NCBI RefSeq assembly: GCF_037190085.1
Contig: NZ_JBBCJO010000010.1
Location: forward strand, 124,001 to 188,000
Reading direction: 5' to 3'
DNA length: 64,000 bases
From: Gemmatimonas aurantiaca
GTDB taxonomy: Bacteria > Gemmatimonadota > Gemmatimonadetes > Gemmatimonadales > Gemmatimonadaceae
The notes beneath the pieces are model-generated. The model was given only the letters and a program-made list of their open reading frames with translations. It made no database searches and was not told the DNA's origin. Shown piece after piece: positions 24,956 through 33,471 of this stretch (its first letter is position 1; every line of letters begins with the position of its first letter). A program made the position numbers and the translations under genes.

Positions 24956-25197
24956 GCGTCGATGGCGGGGCGGAGGTGGGAATGCACGCATATGGGAGCG
25001 GCGCAGTTCAGCTCGGGTGGAAGGTACACACGAAATGCCATCGAGGCACTCGACAACGGTTCGTTTCATCCTCGCCGGTGCGGTGGGTCTGGGCACTCTT
25101 TTTCATGATGGCGATGGCGACCGCTGTCGTGGCGCTCGGTGGCAGATGCAGATTTGGCCGACCGCACGCCGACACCCCGTGATGTAGTCTCACTTCA

Positions 25198-25641
25198 TTG
25201 CGACGACCGATCCCCTTCACCGCCAAAACATTCGTCGCACTGACGATCGTCGTCATCCTCTTCCAACTGGCGCTCGTGGCAGGTGCGCCATGGGGCGAGC
25301 TGACGATGGGTGGTGCGTTTCCCGGCCGACTCCCACCGCACATGCGCATCGCGGCTTTGTGTTCCGCGTTGCTGCTCGCCTGGTTCGGTGTGATCGTCGC
25401 TGCGCGGGCCGGTATGGCGTTTCCAGTCATCGGTGCCTTCGGCAGCAGCGACCCGCTGGCTCCGCGAACAGGTCGCCACCATCTCCGCAGCCGCCTCCAT
25501 GCATTGCCGGCCGCGAATGGGCAGGCTATGGTAGGCACGCATGCCTGGTCGTGCCCATGGCCTGTGCGCGCCTGCTGCAGCGTCGGCATGGCTTCCCCGC
25601 CAGGCATACGTCGTGGAGTCTTCCCCATCCCTGGAGTGCGC
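25198..25641 (+). pseudogene. 3'-truncated small membrane protein gene
   Basis: From TTG 25198 the translation shows two hydrophobic segments and the stretch APWGELTMGGAFPGRLPP. This matches the opening of small four-helix membrane proteins common in bacteria (AGAPWG...GG...P..LPP.MR). After the second helix (about 25430) the sequence becomes compositionally odd with no more helices, and the frame runs without a stop into the amidohydrolase leader at 25642. The missing last two helices suggest truncation and accidental fusion rather than a real long protein. Confidence 0.45.
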
Positions 25642-26988
25642 ATGTTTGCCCGTTCCGTTCGTATTGCTCTCGCGCTGGCAGTCACCGCCGCACCGTTCGC
25701 CGCGCCACTTGCTGCCCAGGAAGCCAAAGGCGCCGGTACGGTGGTACTCAAGGCCGCGCGCGTCATCGATGGCACCGGGGCGGCACCGATCGCCAATGGC
25801 GTGGTGGTGGTGACCGACGACAAGATCGTCGCGGTCGGCACCGAGGCGAGTGTGAGAATTCCGGCCGGGGCCCGTCGTGTGGATCTGGGTGACGCGACAC
25901 TGCTGCCCGGCTTCATCGACGCCCATGTGCATCTCATCGGTCGTGAGCTCAACGATCCCGAGGCCGGGGAATCGGCCGCGCGCGACTATCCCGGCATGGG
26001 CATCATCCTCGGCACCGTCAACGCACGGAAGACACTGATGGCGGGCTTCACCGCCGTGCGCAACGTGGGGGCCGGCGAGTTCATGGATGTGTCGTTGCAC
26101 AAGGCGGTGGACGCTGGTGTCATCCCCGGTCCGCGCATGCGGGTCGCGGCGCACTCGATCGGTATCACCGGCGGTCACTGCGATGAAAACGGCTATCGTC
26201 CCGGGCTGTTCGACGGCGATTTCAAGACGGGAATTGCCGACGGCCCCGATCAGGTGCGCGCCGCGGTGCGCTATCAGAGCAAGTATGGCGCCGATGTGAT
26301 CAAGACCTGCGCCACCGGTGGCGTACTCTCCGAAGGTGACGCGGTGGGTGTGCCGCAGTACACGTACGAAGAGCTCAAGGCGATGGTGGACGAAGCCACC
26401 AAGCTCGAACGCAAGGTCGCCGCGCATGCCCATGGCGCCGAGGGCATCAAGATTGCGACCCGTGCCGGTGTGGCCAGCATCGAACACGGCTCGTTTCTCG
26501 ATGAGGAAGGCGCCAGAATGATGGCCGAACACAAGACCTATCTCGTGCAGACGCTCAGTGCGGGTGAGGCCGTCGAGAAGGCCGCGAAGAGTGGCGTGCT
26601 GAAAGGGCTCCGCGCACAGAAGGCACTCGACGCCGCGCAGGCGATGCGGATGGCAGGCCAGTACGCGCGCAAGTACAACGTTCCGATGGCGCTGGGCACC
26701 GATGCCGGTGTCGGTGACCATGGCACCAATGGACACGAGTTCACGTTGCTCGTGCAGTGGGGCGGACTCACGCCGATGCAGGCGATCACCGCCGGCACGC
26801 TCAACGGAGCGAAGCTGCTGGGGTGGGACCACGAGATCGGTTCACTCGCGACGGGCAAACTCGCCGACATCGTGGCGGTGCCCGGCGATCCGACCAAGGA
26901 CATCACTGCGATGGAGCGGGTGAGTTTCGTGATGAAGAACGGCGTGGTGTATAAGGAAGGTGCCGGCAAGTCGCCGATCCAGCCCTGA
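25642..26988 (+). CDS. Secreted metal-dependent amidohydrolase (imidazolonepropionase-like)
   Basis: A 448-residue exported amidohydrolase. Signal peptide 1-28 (ends AAPLAAQ). The TIM-barrel metal site is complete: FIDAHVHL (near 94-101), the carboxylated Lys in ADVIKTCATGG (near 220), AHAHG (near 262), IEHGS (near 283) and LGTDAG (near 354). The enclosing beta-sandwich is seen in VVLKAARVIDGTGAAPIANG. Relatives include Xaa-Pro/Xaa-Arg dipeptidases, so hydrolysis of dipeptides or cyclic amides in the periplasm is likely. GGAG six bases before ATG 25642 sets the start, although the frame is open back to 25198. Confidence 0.93.
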   Translation: MFARSVRIALALAVTAAPFAAPLAAQEAKGAGTVVLKAARVIDGTGAAPIANGVVVVTDDKIVAVGTEASVRIPAGARRVDLGDATLLPGFIDAHVHLIGRELNDPEAGESAARDYPGMGIILGTVNARKTLMAGFTAVRNVGAGEFMDVSLHKAVDAGVIPGPRMRVAAHSIGITGGHCDENGYRPGLFDGDFKTGIADGPDQVRAAVRYQSKYGADVIKTCATGGVLSEGDAVGVPQYTYEELKAMVDEATKLERKVAAHAHGAEGIKIATRAGVASIEHGSFLDEEGARMMAEHKTYLVQTLSAGEAVEKAAKSGVLKGLRAQKALDAAQAMRMAGQYARKYNVPMALGTDAGVGDHGTNGHEFTLLVQWGGLTPMQAITAGTLNGAKLLGWDHEIGSLATGKLADIVAVPGDPTKDITAMERVSFVMKNGVVYKEGAGKSPIQP

Positions 26989-27022
26989 ACGTCCTTTCGG
27001 TCAGGTCCCACCCGTGCCGGTC

Positions 27023-27406
27023 ATGACCCGTACACGAACCAACTATCTCGTGCTGGCGGTCATGACCATTGCCGTGGGGTTGATCGTGCACTTGCGGGGT
27101 GCCGTGCTCGGACCGGTCCTGCGTGATGTCGCGGGCGATGCGTTGTGGGCGGTCATGATCACGTGGTGGGTGAGTGCATTGGTGCCCTCCGTACGGCTCG
27201 CCGTGCGGGGGGCGGTCGCCTATACGATCTGCCTGGGTGTCGAAGTGAGTCAGTTGTATCACGCGCCGACGATCGACGCGGTGCGGGCGACCCTCCCCGG
27301 CAGACTCGTGCTGGGGAGTGGATTCGATCCGCGCGATCTGCTGGCGTATGCGGTAGGTGTGATCGGAGCGGTGTTGCTCGACAGTTGTTTCAATGAGGGC
27401 CGATAG
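27023..27406 (+). CDS. DUF2809 family membrane protein
   Basis: A 127-residue membrane protein with four helices. Family motifs are VGLIVHLRG near 18, DVAGDALWAVMITW near 36, EVSQLYHAPTIDAVRATLPG near 75 and LGSGFDPRDLLAYAVG near 97. DUF2809 has no established function. The GTG at 27014 is a possible alternative start. Convergent with the GyrI-like gene, one base away (27406/27408). Confidence 0.85.
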   Translation: MTRTRTNYLVLAVMTIAVGLIVHLRGAVLGPVLRDVAGDALWAVMITWWVSALVPSVRLAVRGAVAYTICLGVEVSQLYHAPTIDAVRATLPGRLVLGSGFDPRDLLAYAVGVIGAVLLDSCFNEGR

Positions 27407-27407
27407 T

Positions 27408-28019
27408 TCATCGCATCGGCTGCCGCACGATCGTCTTCCACTGCGCCGGTGCCGCCTTGCGGATGTCGCTGAGATAGATCTCATGATGCTTGCCCGTGAG
27501 CTGGCATCCGGCGGCCTCGATGAACGCATGCACCCGCGCGATGGTCGGCCCTTCTTCGGAAAAAGGACCGCGATGCAGGATCTGCGCCGCGCGGCCTTCG
27601 TGGAAAGACTCGAAACGGACCAGGGGAAGCGCCGCAGGGTTCTTCTTCCGTGCCACGTCCTGTGTGACGTCGTGCACGAGTGAGGCACTCACGAAGTCCG
27701 GCTGCATGATCATCATGGTCCACTGCCACTGCGTGCGATCCGCGGTGGTGAACACGGATAGATCGTCCGCCCACCAGAGCCCCTCGAGCGGCATCACGCC
27801 GTAGTCCACACCGCCCGCGCTCTTCTTCACCGCGAACTTGATGGTGTACGAGAGCGTGAACAGGGCTTCCAGCGCCTCGGTGTAGGCCGGGGACGTGTTG
27901 GGATCACCCTGTCCGTCGATCATCAGGAAATGCATCGGCGGCACATCGACCTCGACCACCTCCTGTGCGGAGGGAGCGTAGAGATGGCGCCACTCCTTCT
28001 TGAAGTCGAGCTTCGTCAT
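27408..28019 (-). CDS. GyrI-like small-molecule-binding protein
   Basis: A 203-residue cytoplasmic protein of the GyrI-like/COG4832 type. N-terminal FKKEWRHLYAPSAQEVVEVD precedes the SHS2-type core: HFLMIDGQGDPNTSPAY near 30, FTLSYTIKFAVKK, and the later RPF-like FHEGRAAQILHRGPFSEEGP near 145 with a final IYLSDIRK strand. These domains bind drug-like or hydrophobic ligands and often belong to effector modules, here without an attached HTH. It heads leftwards on the minus strand, just downstream of the K+ channel. Confidence 0.85.
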   Translation of the reverse strand: MTKLDFKKEWRHLYAPSAQEVVEVDVPPMHFLMIDGQGDPNTSPAYTEALEALFTLSYTIKFAVKKSAGGVDYGVMPLEGLWWADDLSVFTTADRTQWQWTMMIMQPDFVSASLVHDVTQDVARKKNPAALPLVRFESFHEGRAAQILHRGPFSEEGPTIARVHAFIEAAGCQLTGKHHEIYLSDIRKAAPAQWKTIVRQPMR

Positions 28020-28040
28020 GACGTTACCCCGTGTTGTCGC

Positions 28041-28880
28041 CTACAGTGTCGCTCCGCACACCCGGCAGTACTTCGCGTCCATATCGTGGCCGCCCGCACT
28101 GCAGGCCGGACAGGCCTGCGTGGACACGCCGTGCTGGAACCGGTTGGCCGTCAGTTCACTGGTGACGATGCCGGTGGGTACCGCGATGATGCCGTATCCC
28201 AGGATCATCACCAGCGACGCAATCATCTGACCGAGTGCCGTACGGGGCGCGATATCCCCATACCCCACGGTGGTCAGCGTCACCACGGCCCAGTACATCG
28301 ACACCGGCAGACTGGTGAAGCCGTTTTCGGGGCCCTCCACCACGAACATGATCGACCCGACGATCACGATGATGGTGCCCACCGACAAGAGAAACACCGC
28401 GATCTTTCGCAGACTGGCGCGCAGCGCATGCGTGAGCCGCTCCGCTTCCGACAGAAAACGCGCCAGCTTGAGAATCCGGAAGATGCGGAGCAGACGCAGC
28501 ACCCGCACCACCAGCAGCGCCTGGGCGCCCGGAATGAACAGGCCCAGCCAGGTTGGGAGGAGCGCCAGCAGATCGACGATGCCGAAAAAACTGGTGGCGT
28601 ACCGCCATGGTTGCCGCACCGCCATCAGCCGCAGGACATACTCGAGTGTGAAGACCGCGGTCAATACCCATTCGAGCACCACCATCGCACTCTGTGTGCG
28701 CGGAGACAGATCGCGCATGGTCTCCATGCTCACCGTCAGGACGCTCACGACGATGAGGATCATCAGGGTCACATCGAAGGCCCGGCCGGCGAAGGTGTCG
28801 GCCTCGAAGATGATCTGATGCAGACGGGCGCGCCGGGAATCCTCCGGCGGTGGTGCTTCGGATGAGGGAGAAACGGGCAT
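28041..28880 (-). CDS. Voltage-gated potassium channel with C-terminal zinc ribbon
   Basis: A 279-residue six-helix channel. The S4 sensor carries regular basic residues (VVRVLRLLRIFRILKLARF near 120-140). The pore has the K+ filter TVGYGD near 205, and S6 continues SLVMILGYGIIAVPTG. A cytoplasmic tail ends in four Cys (CPACSAGG...YCRVCGATL), a rubredoxin-type zinc ribbon not required for the pore. Four bases separate it from the YffB-like gene ahead. It probably sets membrane potential; the ribbon may mediate assembly or sensing. Confidence 0.92.
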   Translation of the reverse strand: MPVSPSSEAPPPEDSRRARLHQIIFEADTFAGRAFDVTLMILIVVSVLTVSMETMRDLSPRTQSAMVVLEWVLTAVFTLEYVLRLMAVRQPWRYATSFFGIVDLLALLPTWLGLFIPGAQALLVVRVLRLLRIFRILKLARFLSEAERLTHALRASLRKIAVFLLSVGTIIVIVGSIMFVVEGPENGFTSLPVSMYWAVVTLTTVGYGDIAPRTALGQMIASLVMILGYGIIAVPTGIVTSELTANRFQHGVSTQACPACSAGGHDMDAKYCRVCGATL

Positions 28881-28883
28881 GTC

Positions 28884-29243
28884 CTACGATAGATCGAGCG
28901 CCTGGGCCCACTGATCGGCTTTGAATCCGAGCAGCAGACTCTCACCGGTATCGAGGATCGGTCGTTTGATGAGGTTTGTTTCAGCGAGCATCATCCGCTT
29001 GGCCCGACGCGCGTCGATCCCCACCTTCTCCTGCTCCGGCAGTTCCTTGAACGTGGTGGAGTTGCGGTTGAACACCTGCTCCCACCCCGCACGCGCGAAC
29101 CAGTCGTCGATCACGGTGGGCGGAAGCGCTTCACGGCGATAGTCGAAGAAGGTATACGTCACCTGATTGGTGTCGAGCCACTTCATGGCCTTGCGCACCA
29201 TGTCGCAGGACCTGAATCCGTACAGCTGCACAGCCACGGTCAC
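28884..29243 (-). CDS. ArsC/Spx-family protein of the YffB type
   Basis: A 119-residue thioredoxin-fold protein. LYGFRSCDMVRKAMKWLD (about 7-24) has only one Cys, and FNRNSTTFKELPE near 60 and TNLIKRPILDTGESLLLGF near 90 follow the YffB pattern. The family resembles arsenate reductases but usually acts in thiol or stress regulation. It starts at GTG 29243, which overlaps the ClC stop (GTGA), so the two genes are translationally coupled. Confidence 0.88.
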   Translation of the reverse strand: MTVAVQLYGFRSCDMVRKAMKWLDTNQVTYTFFDYRREALPPTVIDDWFARAGWEQVFNRNSTTFKELPEQEKVGIDARRAKRMMLAETNLIKRPILDTGESLLLGFKADQWAQALDLS

Positions 29244-31021
29244 TTCCGGGTCGAAAGGTGTCTGTCACGGCGACCCGCCGCCAATCGCGGGGCGTGTGCG
29301 GCGAGCAGATCGCTGCGGGAAATGATACCGATCACCCGCCTTGGCGTCGACCGCTCCACGACGGGCAACCGACCCACCCCTTCGGTCACCATGAGATCGG
29401 CCGCATCCCGCAAGGTGTTGTCGCCATACACCACGGCGGGTGGACGTCGGATGATGGTGCGTACCGTCTGTGTGCCGTCGCCGGCAAACAGATCGCGTCG
29501 CGTGACGACGCCGACCAGCAGCCCGTCGCCGTCGAGCACCGGGAATCCCTGATGCGAGGTGGCGGCGCCGGTGTCGAGGCGATCGAGCACCGTGCCCACC
29601 GATTCTTCCGCGTCGAGCGCGACCACCTGCCGACTGGCGGCATCACGCGCCAGCACATGGGCGAGATGATCCGCCTGGTATTCCGTGCGCACCGCCGTGC
29701 CGCGCCGGGCGAGTTTTTCCGTCATGATGGAGTGCCGGCTCCACAACAGAGCCGCCAGATATCCGGCCGTGCAGCCGGCGAGCAATGGCAGCAGTCCCAC
29801 CGGCTGGCGTGTGGTCTCGAACGCGAACACGATGGACGCGAGCAGCGCATGGGATGCGCCGGCAAACGTGGCCGCCATCCCCACGAGCGCCGACATGCGC
29901 GCGTCGAGTCCCCAGGAGGGAACGAGTCTGGCCAGCCCTGCACCGGCGAGCGCGCCGACACCACCGCCGATGGTGAAGAGCGGCGCCAGTGTTCCCCCGC
30001 TGGTGCCACTGCCCAGATAGAAAGACCAGGCCAGCAGTTTGAGTATCACGAGCACCACCAGCGCCCGGCCCGCGATATCGCCGGCCAGAATCTCCTCGAT
30101 GTTCACGTACCCCACGCCGAGGATACGCGGTTCGATGAACCCGCAGATTCCGACGACCATCGCACCGAGGGCGGGCCACCACATCCAGTGCACGGGCAGG
30201 CGTTCGAACAGATCCTCGATCCGGTAGGTGAAGCGACTGATGCCGGCGGCCAGCACCCCGATAACCGCGCCCAGCAGCGCGTACACGGCCAGCGCTTTGC
30301 CGTTGGGTTGAGCAAACACGGGGACGGCGAAGACGGCACCCGTTCCCTCGAACGCGATGCGCACCGCCGCGGCGGTGGCCGATGCCAGCGCCACGGGGAT
30401 GATCGAACGCGGACGGTATTCGAACAGCAGCAATTCGATGGCGAGCAACACCGCACTCACCGGACTGCCGAAGGTGGCCGACATGCCCGCGGCGGCGCCG
30501 GCGGCGAGCAGCACTTTGCGTTCGTCGGAGCTCATGGGGATGTGTTGTCCGACCAGCGATCCGATGGCTCCACCGGTGGCGATGATCGGCCCTTCCGCAC
30601 CGAACGGTCCGCCGGTACCGATCGCCACCGCCGCCGAAACCGGTTTGAGAATCATCACCCGGGCCGGAATGCGACTCTCGCCGTACAACACCTTCTCCAT
30701 GACCTCGGGAATGCCATGTCCCCGAATGGCGGCGGAGCCGTATCGGGCCATCACGCCGATGATCAGGGCACCGATGACGGGGATGACCAGTACCCAGGCG
30801 CCCACGTGGGCATCGACCGGTGAAACGAAACTGAAGCTGAAGCGCTGGAAGAACGCGATGTTGGTGATGAGGCCGATGAGCGCGACGAGGATGCGCGACA
30901 CCAGTCCCGCCCCCAGCGCGATGAGAATGGCCAGCGCACAGATGACGATCGTGCGTCGGTCGACGGGCAGGTATTCGTCGGGGACCCGATGATCGGCGGT
31001 GACGAAGGGATCGGATGCCAT
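29240..31021 (-). CDS. ClC-family chloride channel/transporter with C-terminal CBS pair
   Basis: A 593-residue ClC protein. Signature elements are GTGGPFGAEGPI (near 135, with the gating Glu), ATFGSPVSAVLLAIELLLFE near 180 and GSGTSGGTLAPLFTIGGGVG near 340. The membrane domain ends near 430, and two CBS motifs (about 450-510 and 520-580; DLFAGDG, GRLPVVE, GIISRSDLL) form a Bateman module that can sense adenine nucleotides. Its stop overlaps the YffB-type start. The MarR gene lies four bases upstream on the same strand and may regulate both. Confidence 0.96.
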   Translation of the reverse strand: MASDPFVTADHRVPDEYLPVDRRTIVICALAILIALGAGLVSRILVALIGLITNIAFFQRFSFSFVSPVDAHVGAWVLVIPVIGALIIGVMARYGSAAIRGHGIPEVMEKVLYGESRIPARVMILKPVSAAVAIGTGGPFGAEGPIIATGGAIGSLVGQHIPMSSDERKVLLAAGAAAGMSATFGSPVSAVLLAIELLLFEYRPRSIIPVALASATAAAVRIAFEGTGAVFAVPVFAQPNGKALAVYALLGAVIGVLAAGISRFTYRIEDLFERLPVHWMWWPALGAMVVGICGFIEPRILGVGYVNIEEILAGDIAGRALVVLVILKLLAWSFYLGSGTSGGTLAPLFTIGGGVGALAGAGLARLVPSWGLDARMSALVGMAATFAGASHALLASIVFAFETTRQPVGLLPLLAGCTAGYLAALLWSRHSIMTEKLARRGTAVRTEYQADHLAHVLARDAASRQVVALDAEESVGTVLDRLDTGAATSHQGFPVLDGDGLLVGVVTRRDLFAGDGTQTVRTIIRRPPAVVYGDNTLRDAADLMVTEGVGRLPVVERSTPRRVIGIISRSDLLAAHAPRLAAGRRDRHLSTRK

Positions 31022-31024
31022 GAT

Positions 31025-31555
31025 TCAGCGACCGTCGTGTTCGTGGAACATGACGACGGTGCCGCGGTCGATGCCCGAGGCGTCGAGCCAGGCTTCGAGT
31101 GTGTCGGCCAGGGTGCGACGTTGTGCCGCCGGGAGGCGGGCAATGCCTTCCACGAGTTGTGTCTGTATGGTGGGGGGCGCCTTGCCCAGCAGTGTCCGCC
31201 CACGCGCCGTGATGACCAGCTCCACCCGCCGGGCATCACCGGCGGCGCGGGTGCGTTTCACGAGCGCCTGGTCGACCAGCCGCGTCACCACACCCGACAC
31301 CGTGCTCTGATGGGTGAGCGTCAACTCCGCGAGATCGTTGACGCTCACCGGGTGTGTCTGTTCGGACAGCGTGCGCAACACGAAGAGCTGCGCCCCCGAG
31401 ATGCCGGTGCCCGCTTCGACCGCCCGTGACGATCCGGCGAGTGCGCGCACGAGATGTCGCAGCGCATCGAGCGCGCGAGTCCCGTCGGAGCGTGTCCCCT
31501 GAGGGCGCACCGCATGCGGCTGTCCGATGGTCCGCGAATTTGTATTGGTACCCAT
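31025..31555 (-). CDS. MarR-family transcriptional regulator
   Basis: A 176-residue winged-helix regulator. SGAQLFVLRTLSEQTHPVSV and DLAELTLTHQSTVSGVVTRL are helices alpha2-alpha4, followed by the wing KRTRAAGDARRVELVITARG (about 106-126). The first 35 residues are a basic, disordered extension. The ClC gene starts four bases after its stop. The palindrome cluster at 31594-31626, just upstream, is the expected autoregulatory operator and may also control the divergent gene at 31817. Confidence 0.93.
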   Translation of the reverse strand: MGTNTNSRTIGQPHAVRPQGTRSDGTRALDALRHLVRALAGSSRAVEAGTGISGAQLFVLRTLSEQTHPVSVNDLAELTLTHQSTVSGVVTRLVDQALVKRTRAAGDARRVELVITARGRTLLGKAPPTIQTQLVEGIARLPAAQRRTLADTLEAWLDASGIDRGTVVMFHEHDGR

Positions 31556-31593
31556 ACATCAATCTGCGTTCCTGACATCGAACCCGACAAGCG

Positions 31594-31626
31594 GATCCGA
31601 TAATCGGATCTGAAAATCGGATCCGA
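31594..31626. promoter_or_regulatory. MarR-type operator cluster in a divergent promoter region
   Basis: GATCCGAT-A-ATCGGATC (31594-31610) is a perfect 8-bp inverted repeat around one base. Five bases on, ATCGGATC recurs (31616-31623) with its own core palindrome CGGATCCG (31618-31625). Two adjacent sites upstream of a marR gene fit autoregulation. The 261-base gap (31556-31816) shows no gene. Confidence 0.7.
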
Positions 31627-31816
31627 GAATGGACCCGGGAATCGAAACGGACAGTCGGATGGATTGTGGGCGCAGATTATGTGTCCGCGTCGCAGAAAAC
31701 CGATGGTCGACTCCGACCGGTTTGGGCAGGGCTGGTCATTTGAAGTAGATTCGGGGATCTCCGCAGGACCGACCAGCCGCTTTCGGCCGGTCGCCGGATG
31801 TCGATCCCCGCTCGCG

Positions 31817-32659
31817 ATGTCACAGGAAACCGTCGTCTATCTGATCAACCTGCTCATCGGCGTCATTCTGGCCGGCGTGATGAGTCAGTACTGGCGTCTG
31901 GAGTCATCGGGACAGTCGTTGCATTTGTGGATCGTGGCGGCATGGACGCTCACGGCCGCGGATCTGCTGTTCGTGGCGCGTTCGATGCTGCCGCCGGATG
32001 CCGTGCCGCGCATGTTGCCCACGATCACCGTGACCTGTGGGCATGCGCTGCTGCTGCTGGCGGCGCAACGCAGTGCCGGACGGACGCTGCAGACCCGGTG
32101 GATCGGTGGTGTGGTGGCGGTGCATTTCCTCCTGCTGCTGGCACTGCGATCGATGCCGGCGTTGCGGGAATGGCGGGCCGTCTCCAACAGCATCATCTGG
32201 GGATCCCTGTCCGTGGCGGCCGCGCTCGTCCTCTGGAATTCGGGCCCCCGCCTGCGGGAGTTGATGCGGCTTCCGGCGCTGGTGATGGCGCTGCAGGGGG
32301 TCTTTCACGCCTCACGATCGCTGCTGGCCACCCATGCGGCCGTCGATGCCAATGCGGGACAGTTCGCGGCGGTGCAGGTCCTGGGCGACGTGGAGGTGAG
32401 CCTGTTCATGGTGGCGCTGTTCGTCGGCGTACTCGTGGCCTATCTCCGGCAGAGCAATGCCGATCTGCGCACCGCGCTCGACAACGTGCATCAGTTGTCG
32501 TCCATGCTGCCGCTGTGCGCGTGGTGCAAGAACGTGCGCGACGACGACGGCTACTGGCGGCGTATCGAGGAGTATCTGTCGGAGCATCAGGTCAACGTGA
32601 CTCACGGCATGTGCGAGAGCTGCGCGGCGCAGCATTTCGGGGGCAGTCCGGCCGTCTGA
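31817..32659 (+). CDS. Multi-helix membrane protein with cytoplasmic Cys-rich CxxC...CxxC tail
   Basis: A 280-residue protein with about seven hydrophobic segments over residues 5-215. A short helix (LRQSNADLRTALDNVHQLSS) is followed by a tail CAWCKNVRDDDGYWRRIEEY...GMCESC. That motif (LLPICAWCKKIRDDEGYW in many relatives) occurs at the C-terminus of sensor and diguanylate-cyclase-linked proteins and probably forms a metal or redox switch. No output domain is present, so this may be a stand-alone sensor. ATG 31817 starts the first helix; the open frame from 31664 adds polar sequence. Confidence 0.68.
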   Translation: MSQETVVYLINLLIGVILAGVMSQYWRLESSGQSLHLWIVAAWTLTAADLLFVARSMLPPDAVPRMLPTITVTCGHALLLLAAQRSAGRTLQTRWIGGVVAVHFLLLLALRSMPALREWRAVSNSIIWGSLSVAAALVLWNSGPRLRELMRLPALVMALQGVFHASRSLLATHAAVDANAGQFAAVQVLGDVEVSLFMVALFVGVLVAYLRQSNADLRTALDNVHQLSSMLPLCAWCKNVRDDDGYWRRIEEYLSEHQVNVTHGMCESCAAQHFGGSPAV

Positions 32660-32669
32660 ACGCCGGGAT

Positions 32670-32705
32670 TTGACAACGTATAAGTTTTGACTTATATGTT
32701 GACCA
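32670..32705 (+). promoter_or_regulatory. ArsR operator embedded in a leaderless promoter
   Basis: TTGACA (32670-32675), a 17-base spacer and TATATG (32693-32698) form a good sigma-70 promoter. TATAAGT-TTTG-ACTTATA (32679-32696), a perfect 7-bp inverted repeat, fills the spacer and overlaps the -10. Transcription should begin near 32705, exactly at the ATG of the ArsR-family gene, so the mRNA would be leaderless and repressor binding would block the polymerase. Confidence 0.75.
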
Positions 32706-33034
32706 TGCAACTCGCGCCTTCCGTCGCAGATAAGGTCTTCCAGGCCCTCGCCGATCCCAGTCGCCGGGCGATTTTTGAGTCGCTCACCCGCGGCGAGGCG
32801 GCCGTGAAGGATCTGACCGCCCGGTTCGATATCTCGCAGCCGGCCGTTTCCCAGCACCTGGCCGCGCTCAAGGACGCTGGTCTCGTCGAGGGACGGCGCG
32901 AGGGCCGTTGTGTGTACTACCGCGTGGAACCGCGCGGCCTCAAACCCCTCGTCGACTGGATCGCGCACTACCGCGCCTTCTGGACCGATCATGTGGATCG
33001 CCTCGAACGCCTGCTGGAGACCATGGACCAATGA
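32705..33034 (+). CDS. ArsR-family repressor
   Basis: A 109-residue winged-helix repressor. FQALADPSRRAIFESLTRGE (about 12-31), DLTARFDISQPAVSQHLAAL (recognition helix near 45-58) and the wing VEGRREGRCVYYRVEP are typical. There are no ArsR metal-binding Cys pairs, so the ligand is unlikely to be a metal. An ATG nine bases upstream (32696) lies within the -10 element and is therefore less likely. Stop and next start overlap (ATGA). It is the first gene of the ArsR, SRPBCC, UvrA-like operon. Confidence 0.92.
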   Translation: MQLAPSVADKVFQALADPSRRAIFESLTRGEAAVKDLTARFDISQPAVSQHLAALKDAGLVEGRREGRCVYYRVEPRGLKPLVDWIAHYRAFWTDHVDRLERLLETMDQ

Positions 33035-33471
33035 CTCTCGTCGATCGCACCGACCCTTCGCAGACGGACGCCATTGCCTTCGAGATCGAACTGGCACACG
33101 CGCCGGCCAAGGTCTGGCGCGCCCTCACCGATCCGGATCTGCTCACGCAGTGGCTGTTGCCCACGGTCGGACATCGTCTGCAGCCGGGCGCCGAATTCCA
33201 GTTCAAAACGCAGCCGCAACCGGGGTGGGATGGCGTGGTGAACTGCCGCTATCTCGAAATCGAACCGGAGAAGAAGATCAGCTGGGCGTGGGTGGTGGGT
33301 GACATCGACACGGTCGTGACGATCACCATGCAACCGGTCGCGTCGGGTACCCGGCTCGATATCGTGCAGGCGGGCTTCCGTCCCGATCAGAAGCAGAACT
33401 TCGGCGGCGCACGTTATGGCTGGAAGATGATGGGCACGAAGCTCATCGACGTCCTCGGCACCCTCGCATGA
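33031..33471 (+). CDS. SRPBCC/AHSA1-family protein
   Basis: A 146-residue helix-grip protein of the AHSA1 branch. FEIELAHAPAKVWRALTDPD and LTQWLLPTVGHRLQPGAEFQ open the fold, YLEIEPEKKISWAW and TITMQPVASGTRLDIVQAGF form the sheet, and GWKMMGTKLIDVL is the closing helix. AHSA1-like proteins bind hydrophobic small molecules. Sandwiched with four-base overlaps between an ArsR repressor and a UvrA-like ATPase, it may detect or sequester the compound the system handles. Confidence 0.9.
   Translation: MTLVDRTDPSQTDAIAFEIELAHAPAKVWRALTDPDLLTQWLLPTVGHRLQPGAEFQFKTQPQPGWDGVVNCRYLEIEPEKKISWAWVVGDIDTVVTITMQPVASGTRLDIVQAGFRPDQKQNFGGARYGWKMMGTKLIDVLGTLA

Noticed and set aside
25195..26832. Long open frame (545 residues) antisense to the amidohydrolase
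   Set aside because: The sense strand has a complete enzyme with all active-site motifs; the antisense protein shows no recognised domain. High GC produces such shadow frames.
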